Positions 1-11,415 of a DNA stretch of 64,000 nucleotides are shown here, in pieces (positions within the stretch are counted from its first letter, which is position 1; the number at the start of each line of letters is the position of its first letter). The notes below the pieces were generated by a model. The model was not told where the DNA came from. It made no database searches and worked only from the letters and a program-made list of their open reading frames with translations. The DNA comes from Phragmites australis (Eukaryota; Streptophyta; Magnoliopsida; Poales; Poaceae). The translations under genes and the position numbers were made by a program. The stretch lies in NCBI RefSeq assembly GCF_958298935.1, contig NC_084933.1, positions 4,323,001-4,387,000 on the forward strand. The letters are read 5' to 3'.

Positions 1-1138
1 TCCCCGTCAATCCATAAGCCATATGGATGTGCCATCTGTGTCACTACGTGTCCCATGAAGTCTTCTACATGACCCTAGGAGTCTTTCACCAGTTTTGCAG
101 CGGCACGACCAGAACATGGTTGCCAACCGCAGCATGTTGCAACCGTCACCCATCTCATCTCCACTGATAGTTCCTCCTCTCAAGGGATGAGCTGCCCAAA
201 CCCGTGTTATAGCATTGTGTTCCCAGGATATATGAACATCTCTGTTCATACGGTTTCTCAAATTACATAACCAATCTCGGGTAATACATGCATCTTCTTC
301 GCTGCATCTGGACGTGGTCCCGATCGAAGTTCTGAGCGTTCATCGCTGTTTTGCCACTACCTCAGATGACCCCTTCCAAAATCGACCATACCTTGGAGTT
401 ATCCTTTCCATGTTCTACGCTATGCTTCCCTCATTTCTCTTAAACATAACCAAAGCTCGACGTCGATGTCAGTGACCATGCGCCCAATTGCCGTCTCTGA
501 TGAAACCCAAGCCTCCGCCGCTACGCAGAGTCACCGACAATATACTTAACCCAGAAGCGCAACCTCTTACCATTCAATCCATTAAGGATGGTCAAGATTT
601 GACCTCAGTGCACCCCTTCTTTAATCCAAGACGGTGCTTGCATAGCATGGCATGGCAAGTCAGCACCACATCCTCCTCCTTAGTCTAGTCAACGAAATAA
701 AGTAAGCCCAATACTTCTTGAACCTTGTGCAATTATGATGTCAAGCCTAACACAATGATTGCACGGTAAAGTATTTTTCATAGGAAAATAACTCCAGTAA
801 ACCAGTCTTTCCTTTTCAACCTAATTCGTCTTTCGAAAGTCTGTGCTACTTCATCATAATTTTGACTTTGGCAATTCTTGCATCTAAATTCTTCTTAAAT
901 CATGATCTATCCAACCATGCCAATTTTAGGTATCAATTCTCACATCTCTAAAGTAGTTACCCCTTATTAACATCTAGATCCCTACAACATGAAGATATTA
1001 TTTTGATTAGTAAATTTATGGTTGTCTCAACGACATATAGGTCCTGGCCAAATCTACATATCATTGTACCACAAACATGAGTTTATGATATTAAAATAAT
1101 ATATAAATTTATGGGTCACATATGTTAATATTTCAAAC
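1..1138. other. No gene recognised
   Basis: Short open frames occur on both strands but none shows a recognisable motif, and none has splice-flanked neighbours that extend it. Composition shifts from about even at 1-700 to AT-rich at 700-1138. The left part may be the edge of a repeat that continues outside the window. Nothing can be assigned. Confidence 0.5.
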
Positions 1139-1833
1139 CACTACTACAAAAATAGCCTTATATGTCGGTCCATCACTGCTGGTTCGTATCATGGACTGGC
1201 ACTAAAAGGCCATTCAAAAAGAACTGGTAGTGAAAATCCACTATCACTGTCGGCTCTAGCCACGAGCCAACAGTGATAGTCAAGGTTTCACTGCCGGCTC
1301 TAACCACAAGCCGGCAGTGATACTATAGAGAATGATAGCTTATTTTACAAAATTCATAATTTTTCATAGGAAGTCGGATGGGGCAAACTTTACATCAAAA
1401 CTGTAGCCCTCAACGAGATCTACAACTTTGTAGTTGAAAACTTTTTCATTTGATGTCATTTAGATATCCAAATAATTGTTTGAACTTTCAGATCGAAGAT
1501 GTCAAAAGGATTGGATATGCTAATAGTATTACTAGTACTTCTGTGGTGAGATGGTAAAGACGTATTGCGCGAGTTGAGAGGTTCCAAGTTTGAGTGCCAC
1601 GAACCGCACACACATGTATTTCGCACGAAAAATTGCATGACTTGTGACTTGTGACGGCGTGGGCGTGGGTTTCCTTGGGTGCAAAAAAAATTCAATTTTT
1701 CCAGCCCCAAAAAGAACGATTCGGCGCCCGACTATCACGTCGGGGACTATCACTGCCCATTGCCCACTGTCGGCTCCAAAACTGGCAGTAAAACCCTTTT
1801 ATGGGCAGGCAGTTAAGGGGGTTTTTAGTAGTG
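1139..1833. mobile_element. Small non-autonomous CACTA-type DNA transposon
   Basis: The unit begins CACTACTACAAAAATAGCC, and its right end (…TTTTTAGTAGTG) is the inverted counterpart CACTACTAAAAA. This is the terminal signature of the CACTA (En/Spm) superfamily. Just inside both ends are repeated motifs of the type CACTG(C/T)CGGCTC, the subterminal repeats expected of this group. The flanking triplets are AAC on the left and AAT on the right, so the 3-bp target duplication is imperfect. At 695 bp it is too short to encode a transposase and no frame resembles one, so it would depend on an autonomous relative. Confidence 0.75.
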
Positions 1834-3573
1834 AATAATCTATTCTATCATTTCATGTGAAGTCTTTTCTATCATTTCAAGTGAAACTCTAGTTTCTATC
1901 ATTTTATCTTTCTTCACAAGAAGTCCAACTAATTCTATTCTTATTGTCTAAATCAACCAAGATCCCAGTCAATCATTTTGCTCTAGCTATTTTTTTTCAA
2001 TTTGGAGTTTATCTGGTGTTTATTCAATGTTGCTTTTGTTTGTCGATAGAATACACGATTAGTCGATAACACTTCGGATCTATTCGAGGAACTTTAAGAC
2101 CAAGATTTCAACAACACTGAGCAGCATTGGATAAAAGGTAAGTGTACTTCTTGATCATATTGCTCCTATGCTTTAAATTATTTTGTTTTATAAAATTTAC
2201 ATGTAGTGTCAATTTGATGGGAAGTCACCTATATTAGGGTTTACCTAGATATTCCCTTATCGTTCCTTGAAGCCCAAATGGTTTATTGTTAGATGTCTTT
2301 CATGGGTAGAATTGCTTAGCCATGCTATCAAAAATATTGGGAAGTGACTTATACTTGATTAATGAACTTATGCAAAAATGATGGTTAATTGAATAATGAC
2401 ATAGCAACATGGAACTTTAGGCCTTGACCAAGAGGTGTTGATGATGATCATAGTTATGTTGTTGGTTTAATATTTGCTCAAGTAACCTAAGTAAGGATCG
2501 GTTCGTAGAGCAACAACCCAAGAAGTACCGTACCAACCACAAGCTCTTATGGGGGGCCTGGCTTATTAATTAGTGGATTCTAGTTTGTGTGTGCCAAATC
2601 ATAAGAGTTGCTGTGTGGGGAAAGCTTTTAAGCCAGAACCATTTAGTTAGTGGTAAGGGATGTGTAGTGGAAGGGAAGAGTAATCCTTTTTGGAGCTACA
2701 AGACACAAGAATGGGCTTCTAGGTTGTTTGATGTTACTTTAACGGTGGTGAAACCTTAGTGAGCATGCACAATTTGGAGGACACTTAGTAATGGCCTTGC
2801 AATGATCTTCTGGCTGCACACCTCAGAAGTGTGTAAGCGTCTAGCTAACATGAGCATAATAGAGGATTTAGTCACTTACTTGCAGGTGATGAAATCACAT
2901 CTCATGAGGAAAGCTGGACAACCTCTGCAGAGTGTAAAATTTGATATATCAGTCGTGCTCATGGTCATGAGAGACTTGGATCCTCACATGGTTAGTTAGT
3001 TGTGGAATGGTTTTGGTTATAGTGATGAAATGGTTTTGGCTCTAGTTTGTGGTGTTGGTTGGTACGCCTGGTGAAGGTTTTGATCAAGGTATTGACCTCA
3101 ATGGTGATGTTAGTGGAAAGTTAGGTTAATCTCCACTTAATTTAATGCTTTTACTTAACTATCTTTTATTGCTCGCATTTATGCAAATAAACCTATGTGT
3201 TAGCCTGTCATTGTTATAAGCATGCATATCGTTATTTTTCAGTACATTTGCTGAGCGTGTCATGTGCTTACACTTGCTATTTTTCCTATACCATGCGACA
3301 TGTGTGGTTTTACTGAGTGAGTGAAGATGTTGAAAACTATCAAGACGAGGTTCCGATGTTCTAGGCGCGTGTCTCTCAGTCAGTTACCTGTGGTATTGTT
3401 GGGTATCTATTCTGCTGCAGATATCTTTGTAGAAGATAATATATGTCAATTGTTGTAAGGGTTTAATGTGTATTTCGTTTTTATTACTTTATCTATGATG
3501 TCCTTATGTGTGTTAAACATCCTAGGCACACATAAACCGTATCTGGTGTTGTCCATTAAAACCGGGTGTGACA
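1834..3573 (+). repeat. LTR fragment of a large-LTR retrotransposon family
   Basis: This stretch ends in GGGTGTGACA. Its sequence is the diverged reverse complement of the left part of the unit at 59021-62943. Shared blocks include the one around 2495-2545, the one around 2050-2130 ending in a GTAAGTG-like motif, and the last 250 bases. It carries no coding frame of note. The comparison marks it as the 3' portion of the same long LTR in plus orientation. The left boundary is not resolved; the CACTA element at 1139-1833 lies directly against it. No primer-binding site follows the right end, so it is not the 5' LTR of a complete element here. Confidence 0.6.
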
Positions 3574-3596
3574 GTCTTTAAGGGTTTTGTCGACCG

Positions 3597-3909
3597 ACAC
3601 TGGTGATGAAGCAGTATCGAAGGATCTAGTGGAGGAGACTTGCCTCGTGGCTGCTGCTAGCTTAGCGAAGTACCAAGAGGAGACCAAGTGTTGGGTCGAT
3701 AATAAATCGTTGGTGTAGCCTGCCGGTCTGGAGACCTAGTATTTCGGCAAGCTAAACTATGAAATGGTGGGGAAGTTTCAATGCAAATTGGAATGCCCGT
3801 TTGTTGCAACGGAGTCCTGACAATCCGACCTGTATCGTCTAGCCACTTTAGATGGTGAAATATTGACTCACACATGGAATACGGATTCGCTCAGCAAGTA
3901 TTGGATCTG
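3597..3909 (+). pseudogene. Gypsy integrase C-terminal remnant
   Basis: Plus-strand translation from about 3600 gives a degenerate but recognisable Ty3/gypsy integrase tail. It contains AAASLAKYQEETK, then KLNYEMVGKFQ, then a GPF-like strand (here CPFV), then YRLATLDGE and HTWNTDSLSKYWI. Several in-frame stops interrupt it. The rest of the polyprotein is not found next to it; an LTR fragment of a different family adjoins on the left. It is a dead fragment. Confidence 0.6.
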
Positions 3910-4359
3910 ACAACTAGCCTTCGCTCACCCACTAATTCCTTTCGATTGACAGTTTGAATTCAGTACATATGTTGAAAATTTTATTTATGGGATCATGATA
4001 TATTTACTGGTCAACCCTGACTAACTGAGCCGTCATGTCCGATTGATTCTCTATATTTGGTATAAAAAAAACGAAATGACATAAAGAAATTATACAAGAA
4101 ACTAAGCATATTTTCATATTCGGTGGATCCCTGTTACTATAGTCTATAGTTACATGTTAGCACCACAACCGTTGGATATTATTAGTAAGCTATCTATTGT
4201 ATAATAAAACGAGATGACCACCCAACCACTATCTTTGAAAGAAAATAAAATATCCTAGACAATCTAATAGAGAAGAATAATATCTAGCCCTTTATTTGGT
4301 AGACCCTAATTATGATGAGCCATAAATCCAAATAAGACTTGTGGAGAACTTAACTAGTA
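3910..4359. other. AT-rich spacer, no gene seen
   Basis: AT-rich sequence with stops in all frames and no recognised repeat ends. It separates the integrase remnant from the first Stowaway MITE. Confidence 0.4.
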
Positions 4360-4605
4360 CTCCATTCAAAAATAGTATACGTATTTCTTTTAATTTGATC
4401 TTTGAAGTTGAATTTTAATTGAGGTTTTCTCACATATCATTTATAGCTACAAAACCTATATAGTGTAAAATTATTTTGAATTATGAACCTAGTTGTATAA
4501 TTTTTATACATTAGATATTTTTATAATTTAATTAAATATTAGTCTAATTACACAAAGTTTAACTTTTTCATAAAGATATACGTCTACTTTTTTTAACGGA
4601 TGGAG
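4360..4605. mobile_element. Stowaway-type MITE, copy 1
   Basis: This is a 246-bp AT-rich unit bounded by CTCCATTCAAAAATAGTATACG on the left and its inverted counterpart (…TTTTTTAACGGATGGAG) on the right. A TA dinucleotide flanks both sides (4358-4359 and 4606-4607), as expected for Stowaway (Tc1/mariner-related) MITEs. A second copy in the same orientation lies at 5398-5651. The two share long blocks such as the TTATTTTGAATT(A/G)TGAAC segment. Confidence 0.8.
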
Positions 4606-5395
4606 TACTATGCACATATCCAACTAAGGTCCATTTAGCAAAAGAAACTAAGAAAGGATCAACAGGATGCAGACATTAAAATCAAGCACATTTGTTAACA
4701 ATGAACTTAAGCAAAGGCCAAAAAAGATGTAGCCAACCGACTTATCAATACTGACATAAAGAAAGGGCTCAAAAGGCAAGTCAGAGAGATCATGAGGAGG
4801 ATCAATATTTTCGAGTTAGAAAAATACAAACAAACAAGATATGAAATATACCAGGAAAACCTTTTTTCAATTCAAAAAATAGGAAAAAATATATGAAAAT
4901 AGTTGGATAATGTAAAAAACTCATACAAGGTGCGCAATTGTGCAATAGATAGAAAATATTTCAATCAGAAAATAAGGACACCTCGGCCATCCTTAAAGAA
5001 GAAAAAGACTTGATAATGAAAGAAAATATTGGGATTCTCAATAACATCAAAATTTGTATATAATATAAGCTAGACATGAAATTCAGTATCTAGAAATCCT
5101 TTCAATAAAAAATGAGTAAAATAGATGGACCTCGGTGGTCCTAAATCAGTAAAGGCAAAGTAAAAAATAATTTTAAGGAGAATAGCTCATACTTATTTTG
5201 ATAGTGCTATATTATAAGCAAGTATATTAATTGAAATTGTTATGGATGCATGGGGTACAACTAAATTTTCAATTATAGGCATTGGAATCTTATAATAATT
5301 GTAATCGCACTTCAATGATAAAATTATGAAACAGCCATATACTCAAGTCTAGCCGTGCGATTGCGCGAGCTTTTCAGCTAGTTTGCTTTAAAACA
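4606..5395. other. AT-rich spacer between two MITEs
   Basis: No frame of note and no recognised motif. It is AT-rich DNA containing many short A-runs. Confidence 0.4.
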
Positions 5396-5397
5396 TA

Positions 5398-5651
5398 CTC
5401 CCTTCCATTCAGAATAGTATGCGTATTTTTTTAATTCGGTCTTTGAAGTTAAATTTTGACTAAGGTTTTCTTACAAAATATATCATTTATAGTTACAAAA
5501 CATATATAATATAAAATTATTTTGAATTGTGAACTTAGTTGTATAATTTTATACACTAAACATTCTTATAATTTGATTAAATGTTAGTTAAAGTACATAA
5601 AGCTTAACTTTTTCAAAAAAAAATATGTCTATTATTTCTGAACGGATGAAG
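5398..5651. mobile_element. Stowaway-type MITE, copy 2
   Basis: A 254-bp unit beginning CTCCCTTCCATTCAGAATAG and ending …GAACGGATGAAG, flanked by TA at 5396-5397 and 5652-5653. It is homologous along its length to the unit at 4360-4605. It lies about 195 bp beyond the stop codon of the response regulator gene, so it may form part of that gene's 3' flank. Confidence 0.8.
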
Positions 5652-5846
5652 TAATTTAGTATCATAGGTAACCCCATTTGTCTTTAAAGATTACAAGTGG
5701 CGTTCTCGCCTCATAACTTGAAGCATAAATGCAAACTGCTTATCTCTATATATGACGGTACCACATATGATTCTCATAAAGCTTAAATGCAAACTCCTCG
5801 TATATCTATATATATGAGCAGTACTGCATCTGAAGCTACTAGCAAG

Positions 5847-6647
5847 CTATGCCCTCATGTTCTTCTTGCTAATGACCTCCTTCAGCATAGGCTCCAGAAT
5901 TCCAAGCGTCATGGGTTTGGGAACGAACTTGTCAGCTCCAGCACTCATGAATGCCTCCATGCCACCTAAATCGGCTGAGACCCCAACGATCTTCACCTCA
6001 GTACCTCCCATGGCACGAATCTTGGCCACAGCCTGGTAAATGACACAGGAAGCTTTTGTCAGTTAAATGTTAGTTTTTTTATCAATTGAAACTACTGGAA
6101 CAAGCTTTTTTATCAAATGAATTTTAAGGGAAATATTTTTCTTCAGACAAACTATATGTGAATATTTTATCTCTATTAAAGCTGAGTCCAAAAGAAAGCA
6201 TAAGAGTGCCACATCATTGCATTATCTTCCTATCGTTGTATTCCTGTCCAATGAACATAAATGCATCTAAGGTACTAAATTAATAACCAAGAAACTACCA
6301 GAAAAGGCGTTTAACATATCACTGTACAATTTATAACTACTAAAATATATCATTTTCTACAATTTTCAAGAAATGACATGAATGTGCAATGAGAATGTTA
6401 CCCAAAAAATAAATATAGTGAGAAATTGAAGTACCTCAGGGCCCGTCATGATGGGCATATCCTTATCAGAGAGAACAATGTCAAATGTTTTCCCTTCAAG
6501 GAAAAGGTCTACAGCTTCTTTCCCATTGTAAGCAACAGTAGTTTCACAGTTAAACTTGCGCAGCATAGCCAAGAGAATTACACAATCAACTTTGATATCC
6601 TCAACAACTAAAGCCCTTGGACCCGACCCTTGGTTCTTGAATGCCAT
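5847..6647 (-). CDS. Stand-alone response regulator (receiver domain only), two coding exons
   Basis: Coding exons are 6435-6647 and 5847-6032, joined in phase 0. The donor GAG|GTACTTC and acceptor TTTACCAG|GCT are canonical. The 132-residue product is a single receiver domain of the His-Asp phosphorelay. It has an acidic pair E16-D17, phospho-acceptor D61 in VLSDKDMP, S90 in the position of the conserved Thr/Ser, and K110 in FVPKPM, so every phosphorylation residue is present. There is no output domain. It resembles the short plant regulators usually grouped as type C or atypical ORRs (recalled family knowledge). An in-frame ATG at 6662 would add five residues. I prefer the ATG at 6647 because a good acceptor (CTGTGTGCAG) ends at 6657, which suggests a 5'-UTR intron. 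The gene looks intact. Confidence 0.9.
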
Positions 6648-6684
6648 GAAGAAACTGCACACAGAATAAACAAATTAATTATTC

Positions 6685-6947
6685 CTGGTACAACAATATT
6701 TTCAAGAAGATTCTTCATTATCTGGTATATCAAGAAGATTAAGCGAAACTATATAATTCTTCAGTCCATTATAACATTGTATAAATAACAAATATCCTAT
6801 CTTGGTTGAAATTGCTCTGGTACAACAAATATTTTCAAGAAGATTCTTCATTGTCTGGTATATCAAGAAGATTAAGTGAAACTATATAATTCTTTAGTCC
6901 ATTATAACATTGTATAAATAACAAATATCCTATCTTGGTTGAAATTG
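6685..6947. repeat. Tandem duplication (132-bp period) upstream of the response regulator
   Basis: Two adjacent copies, 6685-6814 and 6817-6947, begin CTGGTACAACAA and end TTGGTTGAAATTG. By eye they differ at only a few sites: one A insertion, A/G in CATT(A/G)TCTGG, C/T in AAG(C/T)GAAAC, and C/T in TTCTT(C/T)AGTCC. They lie 38 bp 5' of the start codon, probably within a 5'-UTR intron or proximal promoter. Confidence 0.9.
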
Positions 6948-7636
6948 TAGTATCATATCATATATTAATGCCAAATATCTGACATGTGTTTCATAAATTC
7001 CATGAGCTGATAATAACTATAACAGATTTAGCTGGTGAAAACCAAGCATATAGGAAGCGGAAATCGTCCAATATAATTGATTTCCAGGAGAACTATTAGT
7101 TCACCACCTTTGAGAGGCCACGTATAGATGTATGAATCAACTACTTTGTGACTTCATCATGGTGGAAAAAAACTAGTTTACGATTATAACAGTATACCAT
7201 AGAAATGACTCCGTAAACAATAGATTGCAGGTTACATTTAAACACAGGGATTATCTCTGATCTAGACCAAATATACTATCCGAAAAAAATTCTAACATGG
7301 TTAAAGAAGAACTAGATGATGATAAACAAAAGAGAAGGAGCGAGCTTGGAAGGGACACGATTCTCTGGAAGTCTGGACCAACCCTTACTCGAGAGGATGT
7401 TCGTAGCTTTTTTGCAACTCGGCTGCCTCCTGTATTGCTGCATCACAGGCCATTTTATAGGCGATGCCAAGGGCAAAATTTTGCCTTGTCAAATCTGAAA
7501 AATTTTGAAATTAATGTGAATATGAAATCTGATACGGCCAATTAATTCGTTCCTCGTTCTACATCAAAATGCAAGATTTCACCTTGCGTTTACTGGCTTT
7601 TGGGGCATCAAAAGCTGTCGTTTTTGACGTTTGTAA
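6948..7636. other. Upstream region of the response regulator gene
   Basis: Likely 5' UTR, leader intron and promoter of the minus-strand regulator, but no TATA box or leader exon could be placed with confidence. Open frames at 7297-7545 on the plus strand show no known motif. Confidence 0.35.
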
Positions 7637-7900
7637 GGGTACTCTTAGTGTAGTGTATCATGCGTATAAATGAGGTGCTATATAGTATTTTTCTGATGTG
7701 TTAAGTAATTAAAGAAGAGAGGAGATATCAATATGAAGATATAGCTCTGACACTATATCATAGATAGATTGTGAAGGAATGGTATTTATTAGGTGGATCA
7801 GCTATAAAAATAATGTACTAGATGAGGAATATTTATTATTGTATCAAAGTGATGTGGCAGTTTAAGAAATTATGCTAGTGTTCTAATATTGAGAGTAGTC
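7637..7900. mobile_element. Tourist-like (PIF/Harbinger) MITE
   Basis: A 264-bp unit flanked by TAA on both sides (7634-7636 and 7901-7903), the usual Tourist target triplet. Its ends GGGTACTCTTAGTGT and the inverse of …ATATTGAGAGTAGTC match at about 10 of 15 positions. It is AT-rich and non-coding. Confidence 0.6.
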
Positions 7901-7903
7901 TAA

Positions 7904-8783
7904 AGATCAAGCATCTCGTTGGATTTCAGATGGTACTTCTGGTTTTGCGTGAACCAGCTGGTGATGAGATTTCAGAGTAATTATAATACTATATTTGTGA
8001 GCAAAGGATTGTTGGGATTCGCAGGATATCATAAAATATTATATATTTGCAAACATGCACGTGTGAAAAGTGCCTTGGGACGATCTGCATCTTCCAGGGT
8101 TCCAGACGGCAAATCCAGCAGGGTAGTGCCAGGTCAATGCTTGGATGAATCGGTTGAAATAATCTAAAATGTACAGAAAAATATCTAAAACTCAAAAAAT
8201 ATATATAACTAATTTTGTTAGGTTCGTATTACTGTTGTCTACCTATTAAAATTATGTGCATGCATAAAAATAATATTATTTTCTCTATAATTAAATGAAT
8301 GTGTTAAATATTAATAAATTCATAAATAAATATTGAGATGTTCAAAATTAATGAACATAATTTTTTAATCTTTTTTTTCATATTTTGTGAAAAAAATAGG
8401 ACGCAACGTAGACATGTCAATCCGACTGTGAACACGCCTAAAATGGAAATCACGAGACTAACCCTCTGCAGATGACTATGGTTGTACATTGGTCATGCTC
8501 GATGTTCTTCATTCAAGTACGTTTCGTTAGAGAAAAAAAATAGTCAAGTACATAGGAATTGTGAAGATAAGATTGACAACTTAAATATAAAAATTTGTGT
8601 GGCAAAGAATATTTAAGTAAAAAATTATAAAACTACGCAGGATGCAGATTAAAACGTAAGAGCCATTTTTTTATGAGATTCCCTATAACATGACTTTGAT
8701 GTAGATCTGCTAATAAGCACCGTTTGGACATTAGTCATGCCCTTTTTTGAAAAATTAAAGTTCATATTCACTATTCAGACTGG
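7904..8783. other. No gene recognised
   Basis: AT-rich sequence with only short frames on either strand and no family motif seen. It ends at the ACTAT target duplication of the Sirevirus. Confidence 0.4.
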
Positions 8784-8788
8784 ACTAT

Positions 8789-10145
8789 TGTGAGATCATG
8801 TGATGAAAAATTGGTTTGAATAATGAAATTGGCAGAGCTAAGTTGAGTATGCTTATGTTAGCATAGATGATTTGATACGCTATCAGAAGTTGGGTATGCT
8901 TATGTTAGCGTATTGGTTTTGCTTGGAGTTTGCATGTTATTGCATGAACTGGTCTTGAGTCAAGTCAGGAAGGACTTGTACTCATACTACTTTAGTGTTT
9001 GATTCATGTGCATGTGTTGCTTGAAGGCGAACGTGGTCGATAATGATGGATCGGTGAACTAAGTTTAGGGAGGAACTAAGGTTTGACGCCTAGGTTCAGG
9101 AAGAATTGAGATCGTAGTGATCGAGGATGTCATACGGGACGTTCAGGCTAGAGAACAGTGTACGTGAAGACAATGTTACATGTGTGCAACTAGGTGCGTT
9201 GCGGAGAAGGACAGACGTACATGAGGTCGTGGGCAACCAGATTGTGTATTCTGATGATAGAGTCATTTGAGTACATGGCAAGATCAGACTACGGTCTGAT
9301 TGGTCGAAGAGTCCAATCCCATAAGGAATCGAGTGCTAATCTAAGTTTGACTTGAGCACGAATTGAATTCGCTATGGGTGGACGTGTCTTGGTACGGTTT
9401 GTGTCCATGTAGGATACGACCAGGTTGTTTCAAAATCAAGGATGATTTTGGAGGGTTATATATTGAGAGGGTAATGGTCAGGGTAAGGTGCGCCAAGAAC
9501 AAGATCAGATTTAGACTTTTGATCTAGATAGTAGATCTATCTAGGGTTTTAGGATTTCGTGAAAACCCTTGTTGGATACTTTGGAGAGACATCTTGTAAA
9601 CTCATCTCTGCAATGAAAATCAAGTTTCATAAGTTGATGAGTTGCTAATTCAGAATTTTCTCTCTGTTCTATATTATGCGTACTTGGTTTAGTTTTCGAT
9701 TAATTCCATATTTCTATCAAGTTTCATGTTGGTTTAATCCATCAAAACCTTAATAGAATATTTAGTGTTTGATTTGTAAAAATTTTGAATGGACTTGGTT
9801 TGATCTTGAGTAGCTTTTTGTCAACTCGACTAGGTTTTGATCTACTAGATTTTAGTTGATATAGTCTGCTTCAACTAGGCATTATTCTTGATCCACATAT
9901 CCAATTGACTCAATTCTTGTTGGGTTAGTTTTGTATTTGAATCTATTTTCAGTTGATAAAATTTGAGAGCAATCGGACCAGTGGACCTTTCTCTATATTG
10001 TTTTTACTAGAGCATGTACAATCTATTTCGAGTGGAATATCGAGTTTAAATAAATTTTTGAGTTCGGTGAATTAATCTTTGAATTTGGTTTCCACAATCA
10101 TTCACCCCCCTCAGATTGCCTTATTGGAGTATAATTGATCATACA
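8789..10145 (+). repeat. 5' LTR of the Sirevirus-type element
   Basis: Begins TGTGAGATCATG and ends …GATCATACA, 1357 bp. It aligns with 16602-17930 along its length, with several small indels. One is about 30 bp present near 9031-9060 and absent from the 3' LTR. It would hold the element's promoter and polyadenylation signals. Confidence 0.9.
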
Positions 10146-10147
10146 AT

Positions 10148-10157
10148 TGGTATCAGA
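10148..10157 (+). other. Primer-binding site, initiator-Met type
   Basis: TGGTATCAGA lies two bases after the 5' LTR end. It matches the beginning of the usual copia TGGTATCAGAGC site complementary to the 3' end of initiator methionine tRNA; the next two bases (TT) no longer match. Confidence 0.85.
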
Positions 10158-10533
10158 TTCTTAATCTTTTTCTAATTGATCTTAATTGGTAATTAGAAAT
10201 ATGGCTTCTGATAGGTATTCCATAAAACTTTGTGTTTTCAATGGAGTTGATTTTCGGTTCAAGAAGGCAAAGATCACAGGGCTTTGTAATTTGGGAAAAG
10301 ATCTACAAGCCATACGTGGTTCAAGAGAATAATGAGGTGACGCCTCAAAACATGTCAGTCGCCGAGCGAACAACAAGGCAAGGAATTTGATCATTCAGGA
10401 CTTGAGAAGAAGCGACTTCGACCCTGTGATACATATCAAATCATCGTATGAGGTATAGAAAGCACTCTGTGATTACCATGAAGGTTCATCCACCATTAAA
10501 GAGGTACGTCAAGATTTATATAAGAAAGAATAT

Positions 10534-11376
10534 ATGAAATTTGATATGAAACCCGGTGAGTCTTTTGATGATTTCTTTGCTCACTTTAATAAGATTCTTA
10601 ATAATTTGTGTGTTATTAATGTAACATATATTGATGCTGAGAATTCACATCAATTACTACGAGCTTTAGATATGTCAGTGTGGGAGATAAAAGTTATATC
10701 TATTAGAGAAACTATTGTCATGAGTATACTTATATTAGATGTTCTATATTCTAAATTAAAAACTCATGAGATAGTTTTCTTTGCTAGGAAGAATGTTAAT
10801 AAATCAACAGCTTTAGTCTCTCAACCTAGCATGTCTCATATTGAATCTTCCTCATCAAGCTTTTCATTATCTTCTATATCTTCACTAACCAATGATCAGC
10901 TTGAGTTGATTCCTGAAGAATATTTAGCACTACTCTCTACTCGTTTTTCTAAAGCATTGCAGAATATGCGTAAGAGAAAGAGAGGAAGTAGATGTCCTCA
11001 AAGATACTATGAGTGTGGTAATCTCAACCATGTTTGTTCCAATTGTCCTAAACTTGCAAAGAAGACATCAAAAGAGGAGAACGAGAAAAAGAAGCACTCG
11101 TTCAATGACAAGAAGAAGAAGAGCTTTCATAACCGTAAGGTTGTGCATCGAGTTCTTTCGGCGCTCGAACAAGTCAACTTGAGTGATGTTGATTCAAAGA
11201 GCAGCGAGGATGATACAACATCCAAGAGCAAGATATTATGTGATTTGACTGAATTATGTCTCATGGAAAGCAACAAAGAAAGCTCAATCAAGGATGAATT
11301 TGACAACAACGGTAATGAGGTATTACCTACTTATGATGATCAATCTATGTTGTTATTCGTCTTGATACACTCTTAG
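10534..11376 (+). CDS. Gag of the Sirevirus-type element (partial)
   Basis: An open frame of 280 codons encodes a copia-type gag with the MKPGESFDDFFAHFNKIL segment typical of the family. A zinc-knuckle region follows (YYECGNLNHVCSNC, about residues 155-168). The first zinc-binding Cys is Tyr (TAC instead of TGC), so the CCHC box is incomplete. Basic Lys-rich and acidic stretches come next. The sequence at 10190-10533 upstream reads as the N-terminal gag portion with stops. The frame stops at 11376. A related coiled-coil-like segment continues at 11416-11601 after the stop. The true gag was longer and is no longer functional. Confidence 0.7.
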   Translation: MKFDMKPGESFDDFFAHFNKILNNLCVINVTYIDAENSHQLLRALDMSVWEIKVISIRETIVMSILILDVLYSKLKTHEIVFFARKNVNKSTALVSQPSMSHIESSSSSFSLSSISSLTNDQLELIPEEYLALLSTRFSKALQNMRKRKRGSRCPQRYYECGNLNHVCSNCPKLAKKTSKEENEKKKHSFNDKKKKSFHNRKVVHRVLSALEQVNLSDVDSKSSEDDTTSKSKILCDLTELCLMESNKESSIKDEFDNNGNEVLPTYDDQSMLLFVLIHS

Positions 11377-11415
11377 AGAAACGTAACAAAAAAAATTAAG
11401 AAACATGATGTTTTA

